Shown here: positions 1-6,198 of the stretch, piece after piece
How positions within the stretch are numbered: the first letter of the stretch is position 1
Layout: each line of letters starts with the position of its first letter
From: JBFGCT01 sp041581055
GTDB lineage: Bacteria; Actinomycetota; Acidimicrobiia; Acidimicrobiales; Ilumatobacteraceae
Assembly: GCA_041581055.1 (NCBI GenBank)
Contig: JBFGCT010000184.1
Span: 1-8,024 of the forward strand
Direction: 5' to 3'
Length of the DNA stretch: 8,024 nucleotides
The notes under the pieces: model-generated
What the model was told of the DNA's origin: nothing
Databases searched by the model: none
What the model saw: only the letters and a program-made list of their open reading frames with translations
Position numbers and translations under genes: made by a program

Positions 1-1773
1 CCCGCCTCCGCCCCCTCCTCCGCCGCCGCCGGCGCCGCCTCCCCCGCCGGCGCCCGCTCCGGAGGCATCACACTGGGGGAGGTCGCAGAAGCCGACGTCG
101 CCGGCCCCGCCCCGAGCTCCACCCTCGAACGGCGCCAGCCCGGGCGATCCGCCCCCTCCGGCGCCGCCGAGCGCGGCGGAGATGGTCGACTCGACGAGTT
201 CGAGCGTGCCGACGTCGTCGATCAGCAGCGCGACGGACGCGCCACCGCCGCCGCCGCCGAGGCCTCCCGCCCCGCCGTCGCTGCCGCCGCCACCACCGCC
301 GCCACCGCCGCCGCCGACGCCGGTCAGCGGCGGGCCGTGGCCACCGCCGCCGCCACCACCGCCTCGGCCGGGCTGTCCGTCGCCGCCCGCCGCGCCGGGC
401 TCGCCGGCAAGGTCGAGCGGATCCCCTTCGCGGTACGCCGCCCCGCCGTCGCCGCCGTCACCGCCGTCGCCACCGCCGCCGCCCGCGCCCGGGGCGCCGT
501 CGGGCCGTGCGCTCGTCCCTCCCGCGGCGCCGCCCTGGCCGGCCGACCCGTTGCCGGCGAGTCCGCCGTCGCCGCCGTCACCGCCGCTCGCCGCCGGATC
601 CTGCTCCGAGCCCGCGCCGCCGCCCCCGCCCTGGGCCTCGACGGCCGCGCCACCGCCCGCCACCGCGCTGCGGTCGCCCGGCTCGGGAACGGCCCCGGCC
701 GCGCCACGCCCGCCGCGGCCGGCGTTGATCGTCGACCCGATCACCGCGAGCCGGCCGACGTTCCGGCCGACGACGCCCGCGCTGACGGCGCCGGAACCGG
801 GTGCGGCGTCGGCGGCGACGATGCGGCTGTCGATGATCGCGAACCTCGCCGGCCCGCTGACGAAGACGGCGTGCGCCTCGCCCACGGCGTCGTCGGAGAG
901 CCCGAGGATCTCGACCGCGGACAGCACGCCCGGATCGACACCGACGACCCGCAGCCCGACCGCGGCGACCCGGATCACGGCGCGCTTGTTCGGGTCGCGC
1001 ACCCAGTTGTCGTCGAACCCGCCGTAGACGCTCGTCGCGCTGTCGAGTTCGAGCGTGGCCGCGGATTCGTCGTACGTCCCGACCGTGCGGACGTACAGAT
1101 CGCGCCCCGCCGCGGCGGCCACCGCCCGGCGCAGCGTGCGGTACGGCTCGGCGCGGCTGCCGTCGCCGTCGTCGCTGCCCCGCTCGCCGTCGACGAACGC
1201 GGCCTGGCTGACGTCCTCGAAGACGCGCACGATCATCTGGTCGGTCGCCACGCCGTCGGTCCCGCCGACCTCGAGGTCGAACATCAGCGTCGAGACGTCC
1301 TGCGGGGCGAGAAAGATCGCAGTCGCGCCGCTCAACGTCCCAGTCCCGCCGGTGACGTCCGGACCGGCCGTCTGCGTCCAGCGCACGGCGGAATCGGGCG
1401 TGCCGGCGCTGAGCCCGCCGGCGATCAGCGTCACCTCCGCGCCGAGGTCGACGTCGAGGTCGATGCCGGCGTCGGCGACCGCCGGGATCGGCGGGCTCGT
1501 GGTCGTCGTGGTCGTCGTGGTCGTCGACGTGGTGGTTGTGGTCGTCGGTGGCGGGTCGGTCGCCGTCGGCGGCGGGCGCGTGTCGGTCGCCGGGACCGAG
1601 TCGCTGACCGGGTCGTCGCGACCGCGGGTGACGGCGAACGAAAGCACCCCTGCGACCAGGACGAACGCGCCGGCGACGGCGAGACCGACGGCGACCGTCC
1701 GCTGACGGCGTTCCGCCGGGGACCACGCCGCACCGTCGGGCGACGTCGGGGGCCCGCCGCCGGGCTCGGTCAT
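1..1773 (-). CDS. Membrane-anchored, PKD-like plus glycine-rich parallel beta-helix surface protein (3' end outside window)
   Basis: This minus-strand frame is open from an ATG at 1773 to the left edge: 591 codons, no stop seen, so the C-terminus is missing. Residues 1-25 are polar and end in an Arg-rich stretch. Residues 26-48 form one hydrophobic segment, read as an uncleaved signal anchor. A linker at 77-92 reads six Thr, one Ser, nine Thr. Residues of about 95-190 resemble a PKD/REJ-type Ig-like fold (RWTQTAGPDV, later a DLEVGGTDG stretch). From about 193 the pattern suits a right-handed parallel beta-helix: a YGGFDDNW motif near residue 250 and rung-like repeats with SRI at 316-318 and STI at 347-349 and 529-531. 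Long Gly-rich loops separate rungs, with Gly runs of 11 (487-497) and 8. GAGGAG lies 3 bases before the ATG, rather close. The gene lies 48 bases after cinA and may be co-transcribed. The role is unknown; an extracellular structural or adhesive protein is inferred. The frame is well supported by its domain logic. Confidence 0.8.
   Translation of the reverse strand, partial: MTEPGGGPPTSPDGAAWSPAERRQRTVAVGLAVAGAFVLVAGVLSFAVTRGRDDPVSDSVPATDTRPPPTATDPPPTTTTTTSTTTTTTTTTSPPIPAVADAGIDLDVDLGAEVTLIAGGLSAGTPDSAVRWTQTAGPDVTGGTGTLSGATAIFLAPQDVSTLMFDLEVGGTDGVATDQMIVRVFEDVSQAAFVDGERGSDDGDGSRAEPYRTLRRAVAAAAGRDLYVRTVGTYDESAATLELDSATSVYGGFDDNWVRDPNKRAVIRVAAVGLRVVGVDPGVLSAVEILGLSDDAVGEAHAVFVSGPARFAIIDSRIVAADAAPGSGAVSAGVVGRNVGRLAVIGSTINAGRGGRGAAGAVPEPGDRSAVAGGGAAVEAQGGGGGAGSEQDPAASGGDGGDGGLAGNGSAGQGGAAGGTSARPDGAPGAGGGGGDGGDGGDGGAAYREGDPLDLAGEPGAAGGDGQPGRGGGGGGGGHGPPLTGVGGGGGGGGGGGSDGGAGGLGGGGGGASVALLIDDVGTLELVESTISAALGGAGGGGSPGLAPFEGGARGGAGDVGFCDLPQCDASGAGAGGGGGAGGGGGGGGGG
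443..586. repeat. Pair of 24-bp direct repeats in the glycine-rich gene
   Basis: Positions 443-466 and 563-586 are identical over 24 bases and lie 120 bases (exactly 40 codons) apart, so the reading frame is kept. Each copy encodes part of a GGDGGDGG stretch in the minus-strand protein. The whole 240-620 region is built from related GCC/ACC/GTC triplets, so this is the clearest example of a broader low-complexity, recombination-prone tract. Expansion or contraction by multiples of three would change only the loop length. Confidence 0.7.
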
Positions 1774-1821
1774 CGACTCCTCACGTCGCGCACGGTAGCG
1801 GTGAGCAGGCGTCGTCCGGTG

Positions 1822-3081
1822 TCACGCGGGCTCGGCGGCCGGGACGAGCAACGGGCGCAGCAGCCCGAGCGCGGTGATCACGGAGAACTGCCGCATCTGC
1901 TCGCGCAGACCCGGCAACCGGAGCTCGCGCACCTCGTCGAAGCCGGGGCCGACCAGCCCGACGTACAGCGTGCCGGCCGGGCGGCCGTCCTGCTCGGCCG
2001 GGCCGGCCACGCCGGTCAACGCCAACCCGACGTCGGAACCCAGAAGCTCGCGCACCCCGTGCGCCATCTGGCGGGCCGCCGACCCGCTGACCACCGGGCC
2101 GTCGCCGACGCCGAGCAGCGCCTGCTTGACGTCGGTGGCGTAGCTGACCACGCCACCCCGGAACACGTCGCTGGCCCCGGGGACGCCGGTCAGCCGGCCG
2201 GCGACCAACCCCCCGGTGACCGACTCGGCGACGGCCAGCGTCAACCCCCGCCGGCGGCACAGGTCGAGCACCACGGACTCCATCGTGTCGTCGTCGACGC
2301 CGAAGACGAGGTCGCCGAGCCGTTCCCGGATCACGTGCTCCCAGTGGTCGAGCTGCTCGCCGCACGCGCCGACGGTCGCCGCCTTGGCGGTCAGCCGGAC
2401 CTTGAGCCCCTCCCAGCCGCTGGCCAGGAACGCCAGCGTCGGCGTGTCGGGCGACTCGAGTTGGGCGATGACCGCGTCGAGGCGCTCGTTGAGCCCGCTC
2501 TCGCTGTCGCCCCACGTGCGCAGCACGCGGCTGGCGATGACCGCGTCGGCGCCGGCGCGGCGGCGGAGGTCGGGGATGATCACCCGCAGCACCATGTCCT
2601 GCATCTCGTGCGGGACGCCCGGCACGGCGTACACGACCTTGTCGGCGCCGTCGACGAGGACCGGGCAGATCAACCCCGGCGCCGTCCCGCGCGTCTGCTC
2701 GATGACCGTCGCCCCGGCCGGGACCATCGCCTGGCGCAGGTTGTTCTCCGACATCGTCCGACCGCGGGCCTCGAACATCGCCCGGATCGCGTCACCGATG
2801 TCGGGGCGGAACTCGAGCTCGACGCCCATCACGGCGGCGAGCGCGTCGCGGGTCAGGTCGTCGTGCGTCGGACCCAGCCCTCCGCAGACGATCACCGCGT
2901 CGGCGTCGCGCAGGACGCGGCGCAGCTGTTCGGTGATCCGCCCGACGTTGTCGCCGACCTTGACCTGCACGAGCGAGTCGACGCCGCTCGCCGCGAGCTC
3001 GCCGCCGATCCACGCCGAGTTCGAGTCGATGATCTGTCCGAGGAGCAGCTCGGTCCCGACCGCCAGGACGTCACATCTCAT
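1822..3081 (-). CDS. cinA: CinA family protein: MoCF-like/pyrophosphatase domain plus nicotinamide-nucleotide amidohydrolase domain
   Basis: The protein has 419 residues, the usual length for full CinA. The N-terminal half (about 3-170) is the molybdopterin-binding-like COG1058 domain. It starts CDVLAVGTELLLGQ, with GGLGPTHDD at 67-75 and PGVPHEM at 154-160. In studied members this domain hydrolyses ADP-ribose-type substrates. The C-terminal part (about 265-410) is the PncC-type amidase, which converts nicotinamide mononucleotide to nicotinate mononucleotide in pyridine nucleotide salvage. It has AESVTGG at 285-291 (probable catalytic Ser287), VSYATDVK with Tyr314 and Lys319, and LTGVAGP at 355-361. 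Both domains look intact. ATG at 3081 is chosen because GGAGG precedes it by 7 bases. It follows pgsA by 24 bases, as in many actinobacterial and firmicute genomes where recA often comes next. Here the next gene is the glycine-rich protein instead. A link to competence is historical and is not implied here. Confidence 0.95.
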   Translation of the reverse strand: MRCDVLAVGTELLLGQIIDSNSAWIGGELAASGVDSLVQVKVGDNVGRITEQLRRVLRDADAVIVCGGLGPTHDDLTRDALAAVMGVELEFRPDIGDAIRAMFEARGRTMSENNLRQAMVPAGATVIEQTRGTAPGLICPVLVDGADKVVYAVPGVPHEMQDMVLRVIIPDLRRRAGADAVIASRVLRTWGDSESGLNERLDAVIAQLESPDTPTLAFLASGWEGLKVRLTAKAATVGACGEQLDHWEHVIRERLGDLVFGVDDDTMESVVLDLCRRRGLTLAVAESVTGGLVAGRLTGVPGASDVFRGGVVSYATDVKQALLGVGDGPVVSGSAARQMAHGVRELLGSDVGLALTGVAGPAEQDGRPAGTLYVGLVGPGFDEVRELRLPGLREQMRQFSVITALGLLRPLLVPAAEPA

Positions 3082-3088
3082 CGGGCGG

Positions 3089-3093
3089 CCTCC
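3089..3093 (-). promoter_or_regulatory. Ribosome binding site of cinA
   Basis: The minus strand reads GGAGG, then seven bases, then the ATG at 3081. This is the best Shine-Dalgarno match in the window and fixes the cinA start. It lies in the 24-base gap after the pgsA stop, so cinA can be initiated on its own on a shared transcript. Confidence 0.8.
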
Positions 3094-3105
3094 GGCCGGG
3101 CGCGC

Positions 3106-3669
3106 TCACGGAACGGCATGCTCGCGCACGGCCGCCGCCTGGGCCGAACGGGCGCTGTGCAGGTACTGGAACCCGGTGACGACGGTCAGCAACACCGAGA
3201 TCCACAGCAGGCCGTTCCACAGCCACGTCGCGTCGAGCACGGTCCAGGGCAGCACCGCGAACGCCACGGCGAACTGCTGGACGACGGTCTTGTACTTCGC
3301 CAGCTTCTTCGCCGGGACGCTGATCCCCTTCCCGCCGAGCACGACCCGGTAGACGCTGATGACGAGCTCGCGGGCGGCGATGATCACGACCGGGACCCAC
3401 GGGAGGACGCCCGTGCTGACCAGCGTGAACATCGCACCGAGAACCAGGACCTTGTCGGCCAGCGGATCGAGGAACGCCCCGAACGAGGTCGGCCCCCGCT
3501 TGCGGGCGATGTACCCGTCGATGAAGTCGCTGGCGCACAGGACGAACCAGAGGAAGAAGGCGATCCACGAGCCGCTGCCGTCGCTGGGGATCGCCCAGAA
3601 CATCAGCGGCGACAGCAGCAGCCGGGTGACGGTGATGGCGTTCGCCCAACTCGCCACCGACTCGACCAT
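3106..3669 (-). CDS. pgsA: CDP-diacylglycerol--glycerol-3-phosphate 3-phosphatidyltransferase
   Basis: This 187-residue integral membrane protein is of CDP-alcohol phosphatidyltransferase size. The family signature is complete: Asp48, Asp51-Gly52, Ala55-Arg56, Gly64, Asp68 and Asp72 (the D-x2-D-G-x2-A-R ... G-x3-D-x3-D pattern that binds metal and the CDP-alcohol). Hydrophobic segments lie at about 33-47, 75-95, 98-112, 128-146 and 150-168. The conserved AKYKTVVQQ stretch at 124-132 is typical of PgsA. The predicted reaction joins CDP-diacylglycerol and glycerol-3-phosphate to give phosphatidylglycerophosphate, the precursor of phosphatidylglycerol and cardiolipin. The family also contains cardiolipin and phosphatidylinositol-phosphate synthases. 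PgsA is preferred because of the motif details and the rimO-pgsA-cinA context. Its ATG shares one base with the rimO stop (TGATG), which implies translational coupling. Confidence 0.9.
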   Translation of the reverse strand: MVESVASWANAITVTRLLLSPLMFWAIPSDGSGSWIAFFLWFVLCASDFIDGYIARKRGPTSFGAFLDPLADKVLVLGAMFTLVSTGVLPWVPVVIIAARELVISVYRVVLGGKGISVPAKKLAKYKTVVQQFAVAFAVLPWTVLDATWLWNGLLWISVLLTVVTGFQYLHSARSAQAAAVREHAVP

Positions 3670-5030
3670 CAGTCGACCGCCTCGAGGGCGAGCAGGTCGG
3701 CGCCGGATCCGACGAGGTCCGGGCCCAGGGCGTCGACGATCGCGACCTCGGTGAAGGTCCCCACGGCGTCATTCTGCCCGACGTGGACCACCCCGTCGAT
3801 CTCGGGCGCCTCGCGATGGCTGCGTCCGACCCCGGGCGTGTCGACGAGCACCTCGATCGTGCGCCCGATCAGCTCGTCGCGGCGGGACATCGTGATCCCG
3901 TCCTGCAACTCGCGCAACTCGGCGAGCCGCTCGTTCATCAGCCCGCCGTCGACCGCCCCGTCGAGCCCGACGGCATACGTGCCGTCCTCACGGCTGTAGG
4001 CGAAAAACCCGCACCAGTCGAGTTGGGCCCGCTCGACGAAGTCGAGGAGCTGGTCGTGGTCGGCCTCGGTCTCACCCGGGTAGCCGACGATGAAGTTGCT
4101 GCGGAACGCGGCGTCGGGCTCGCGGGCCCGGATGTCGGCGATCCGGGCGAGGAACCGCGGGCCGTCGCCCCAGCGGCGCATCCGGCGCAGGAGCGGCTTG
4201 CTGACGTGCTGGAGCGACAGGTCGAAGTACGGCACCCCGGACCGGCAGACCGCGTCGATCAGCTCGTCGGTCAGGTCGCTCGGATAGAGGTACAGCAGGC
4301 GGACCCGGTCGACCGCCGCGGCGACGGCGTCGACCAGCGGCACGATCGACCCGGCGCCGAGCTCGTCGGGCCGGTCCTTGCCGTACGACGCCAGATCCTG
4401 GGCGACGAGGACGATCTCGCGGGCCCCGAGCGCGTCGACCTCGGCGAGGATCGAGTCGACGTCGCGGCTGCGCTGCGGCCCGCGGAAGCTCGGGATGGCG
4501 CAGAACCCGCAGGACCGGTCGCAGCCCTCGGCGATCTTGACGTAGGCCCACGGCACGGCCGACTTCGGGCGCGGCAGGTTGAGCAGGTCGAACGACGGCA
4601 ACGGCGTCGACGACACCGGGATCAGCCGGCGCCCCGACGGCGACACGCCGGCCGCGGCGTCGGCGACGTCGGCGGGGTCGGCGGGGTCGGCGGGGTCGGC
4701 GGCGAGCGGCGCGAACGCCTGGCCGAAGCCGGCGATCTGGTCGACCTCCGGCAGCGCCTCAGCCAGCTCGGCGCCGTACCGCTCGGCCATGCAGCCGGTG
4801 ACGACCAGCCGGCTGCCGCTGGCGCGCTGCTCGTCGAGCGCCAGGATCGTGTCGATCGACTCGCGGCGGGCGTCCTCGATGAACGCGCAGGTGTTGACGA
4901 CGACGAGATCGGCGTCGGACACGTCGCCGGTCGGCGCCATCCCGTCGGCGACGAGCGCCCCGGTCAGCTTGTCGGAGTCGACGTCGTTCTTCGGGCAGCC
5001 CAACGTCTCGAGGTAGAAGCGCTGCACCAC
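3669..5030 (-). CDS. rimO: Ribosomal protein S12 methylthiotransferase RimO
   Basis: This 453-residue radical-SAM enzyme adds a methylthio group to a conserved aspartate of ribosomal protein S12. The N-terminal UPF0004 domain has Cys12, Cys48 (VVNTCAF) and Cys80 (VVTGCMAE), which bind the auxiliary 4Fe-4S cluster. The radical-SAM motif is Cys170-x3-Cys174-x2-Cys177 (AEGCDRSCGFCAIP). AQDLASYGKD at 210-219 and QHVSKPLLRRMRR at 274-286 are typical of RimO rather than MiaB. A TRAM domain occupies about 388-445 (APEIDG). The start is GTG at 5030, with a second GTG at 5027. An in-frame stop at 5037-5039 rules out anything longer. No clear Shine-Dalgarno is seen, so a leaderless start is possible. 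One oddity is an Ala-Asp-Pro repeat at 111-121 in the linker between the first two domains. The stop overlaps the pgsA start by one base. Confidence 0.95.
   Translation of the reverse strand: MVQRFYLETLGCPKNDVDSDKLTGALVADGMAPTGDVSDADLVVVNTCAFIEDARRESIDTILALDEQRASGSRLVVTGCMAERYGAELAEALPEVDQIAGFGQAFAPLAADPADPADPADVADAAAGVSPSGRRLIPVSSTPLPSFDLLNLPRPKSAVPWAYVKIAEGCDRSCGFCAIPSFRGPQRSRDVDSILAEVDALGAREIVLVAQDLASYGKDRPDELGAGSIVPLVDAVAAAVDRVRLLYLYPSDLTDELIDAVCRSGVPYFDLSLQHVSKPLLRRMRRWGDGPRFLARIADIRAREPDAAFRSNFIVGYPGETEADHDQLLDFVERAQLDWCGFFAYSREDGTYAVGLDGAVDGGLMNERLAELRELQDGITMSRRDELIGRTIEVLVDTPGVGRSHREAPEIDGVVHVGQNDAVGTFTEVAIVDALGPDLVGSGADLLALEAVD
4668..4703. repeat. 9-bp tandem repeat inside rimO (about four copies)
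   Basis: The unit GTCGGCGGG (plus strand) occurs three times exactly at 4668-4694, followed by a fourth copy with one changed base at 4695-4703. On the coding strand it gives repeated Ala-Asp-Pro (residues about 110-121 of RimO). Because the unit is a multiple of three and lies between the UPF0004 and radical-SAM domains, slippage would lengthen or shorten a linker without breaking the enzyme. Confidence 0.8.
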
Positions 5031-5038
5031 GGTCGATC

Positions 5039-5044
5039 ACGCTA
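5039..5044 (-). promoter_or_regulatory. Possible -10 element for a leaderless rimO transcript
   Basis: The minus strand reads TAGCGT, which fits the actinobacterial TAnnnT -10 pattern, eight bases before the rimO GTG at 5030. No Shine-Dalgarno is present and no good -35 box is seen at the usual spacing. The arrangement fits transcription starting at or next to the start codon. This is a weak call: such hexamers are common by chance. Confidence 0.25.
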
Positions 5045-5052
5045 TCGGTCGC

Positions 5053-5095
5053 CGGCTTGTCGGAGCCGTAACCGGTGTCTGCCGCCGACGGTTAC
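5053..5095. other. Two adjacent hairpins between the SMP-30 gene and rimO
   Basis: A 7-bp perfect stem pairs GTAACCG at 5068-5074 with CGGTTAC at 5089-5095 around a 14-base loop. The TAA stop of the SMP-30 gene lies in this stem. A second 5-bp stem pairs CGGCT at 5053-5057 with AGCCG at 5064-5068 and abuts the first. There is no T-run after either on the minus strand, so this is not a classic intrinsic terminator. It could end or attenuate SMP-30 transcription before rimO, or stabilise an mRNA end. Function is not demonstrated. Confidence 0.35.
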
Positions 5096-6039
5096 AGGTG
5101 GGCGAGGCGCAGGCCGGGGCGGGGCCAGGGAAACGACACGAGGCGCCCGGTCGCCGAGAGCGTGACGAACGCGGTCCGCAGATCCTCGCCGCCGAAGCAG
5201 ATGTTGGTCGTCATCGGGTCGCCGGTCGCGTGGTGCTCGAACGCCGCGCCGTCGGGGGAGATCGCCGTGATGCCACCGTCGGCGATCGTCGCGACGCACA
5301 CGTAGCCGTCGCCGTCCACGGCGAGGGAGTCGAGGTACTGGAACCCGCCGAGGCCGGCGAGCAAGGTGTTCGGGTCGAGCGGGATCGCCGGCGCCAACTC
5401 GCCCGGGCCGACGACCTGCCGGCGCTGCACCCGGTTGGTGTGCGTCTCGGCCCAGTACAGCGTCCACAGGTCGGGCGACAGGCCGATGCCGTTGGGCGAG
5501 TCGGTCGGGAACGCCACCTCGCGGATCTCCGAGCCGTCGGCCCGCGCCCAGTAGATGGCCGAGAGGTCGGCCTTGCGCGTGTTCGTGTCGCGGATCCCGT
5601 GGTCGGTGAACCAGAACCCCCCGTGTCCGTCCATGACGATGTCGTTCGGGCCGCGCAGCGGATGGCCGTCGCACTCGGTGTAGAGATCGGTCACCGTGCC
5701 GTCGTGGAGGTCGACCCGCTGGATCCTGCCACCGATGTACCGCGCCGGGTCGTGGCCGCCCGGGAACATCATGCCGTCGATCTCGATCGGGCTGAACGAG
5801 CCGCCGTTGTTGCACAGGTAGGCCGCTCCGTCCGGGCCGATCGCGACGCCGTTCGGGCCGCCCTCGATCTCGGCGATCGTGACGGTCGTGCCGTCGGGGT
5901 GGGCCCGCGTCAACCGGGGCCCGAACATCTCGACGAGGATGACCGAGCCGTCGGGCATGGCGACCGGCCCCTCGGGGAAGCGCAGCCCGGCCGCGACCTC
6001 GGTGAGTTCGGGCGTGAATCGGGACAGCGCGTCGCTCAT
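5092..6039 (-). CDS. SMP-30/gluconolactonase/LRE family sugar-lactone hydrolase
   Basis: With the ATG at 6039 the protein has 315 residues, the usual size of this six-bladed beta-propeller family. Predicted metal ligands are all in place: Glu23 in RFPEGP, Asn132 in RGPNDIVMD, Asn183 in SPNGIGLS and Asp237 in YLDSLAVD. Blade-like repeats (DGSVILVE, DGAAYLCNNG, HGGFWFTDHG, LYWAETHTNRV, GDGYVCVATIADGG) run through the protein. Known members hydrolyse gluconolactone or related sugar lactones with a divalent metal; the exact substrate here cannot be read. An in-frame GTG at 6096 would add 19 residues without family similarity, so the ATG is preferred. No signal peptide is seen, so it is probably cytoplasmic. 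It is divergent from the aldonolactone-oxidase-like gene across a 159-base gap, which suggests shared control and related substrates. Confidence 0.88.
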   Translation of the reverse strand: MSDALSRFTPELTEVAAGLRFPEGPVAMPDGSVILVEMFGPRLTRAHPDGTTVTIAEIEGGPNGVAIGPDGAAYLCNNGGSFSPIEIDGMMFPGGHDPARYIGGRIQRVDLHDGTVTDLYTECDGHPLRGPNDIVMDGHGGFWFTDHGIRDTNTRKADLSAIYWARADGSEIREVAFPTDSPNGIGLSPDLWTLYWAETHTNRVQRRQVVGPGELAPAIPLDPNTLLAGLGGFQYLDSLAVDGDGYVCVATIADGGITAISPDGAAFEHHATGDPMTTNICFGGEDLRTAFVTLSATGRLVSFPWPRPGLRLAHL

Positions 6040-6198
6040 CGCCCCATCTTGGCAACCACGGGCCGACGCGGACCCAGTCGGGAACCAGCGAGCCACGACG
6101 GGATCCGACGATCGAGAGCCGTGAGCCGCCCCGCGGCGGTTCGGCTACTGTGAAGGAGTGCTCACGCACCGTGGGCGTTCGAGGCAGGGGATGGCCCG
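6040..6198. promoter_or_regulatory. Divergent intergenic region between the lactonase and oxidase genes
   Basis: This 159-base gap must hold the promoters of both flanking genes. On the plus strand TACTGT at 6146-6151 fits the TAnnnT -10 pattern, 48 bases before the oxidase ATG; no convincing -35 is seen. An inverted repeat pairs 6124-6130 (AGCCGCC) with 6135-6141 (GGCGGTT) around CCGC, with one G-T wobble. It lies just upstream of that -10 and could be an operator. A short direct repeat GAGCCGT/GAGCCGC overlaps its left arm. On the minus strand no clear promoter for the lactonase is seen; CAAGAT six bases before its ATG is a weak -10-like match. Confidence 0.35.
6186..6190 (+). promoter_or_regulatory. 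Ribosome binding site of the FAD oxidase gene
   Basis: AGGGG precedes the ATG at 6199 by eight bases. Upstream in the same frame there is no ATG, GTG or TTG before the stop at 6151-6153, so this site and start are the only sensible pair. Confidence 0.6.

Noticed and set aside
240..620. CRISPR-like or regular repeat array
   Set aside because: The repetition follows codon triplets of a Gly-rich coding region and has no constant repeat plus unique spacer pattern.
182..1027. Plus-strand Pro/Ala-rich frame of 281 codons
   Set aside because: Its proline runs are the complement, one base out of register, of the Gly codons in the real minus-strand gene. It has no signal peptide or domain.
578..1726. 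Minus-strand Arg-rich frame of 382 codons
   Set aside because: It is out of frame with the anchored Gly-rich protein, lacks the TM, Thr-linker and PKD logic, and is a frame shadow.
1774..1821. Possible terminator between cinA and the glycine-rich gene
   Set aside because: Only a 5-bp CTCAC/GTGAG pairing with a 16-base loop and no T-run is present, too weak to call.
337..3999. Plus-strand open frame of 1220 codons
   Set aside because: It is antisense to the glycine-rich gene, cinA and pgsA, which share its codon phase, and to part of rimO in another phase. Its composition (Arg, Ala, Asp, Val rich) is the mirror of high-GC codon bias, and it shows no domain.
6040..6096. Longer GTG start for the SMP-30 protein
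   Set aside because: The 19 extra residues are unlike the family and would extend the gene into the divergent promoter region; the ATG at 6039 gives the standard N-terminus.
3783..6153. Two long plus-strand frames (3783-5165 and 5098-6153)
   Set aside because: They lie opposite rimO and the SMP-30 gene, both of which carry intact catalytic motifs on the minus strand.
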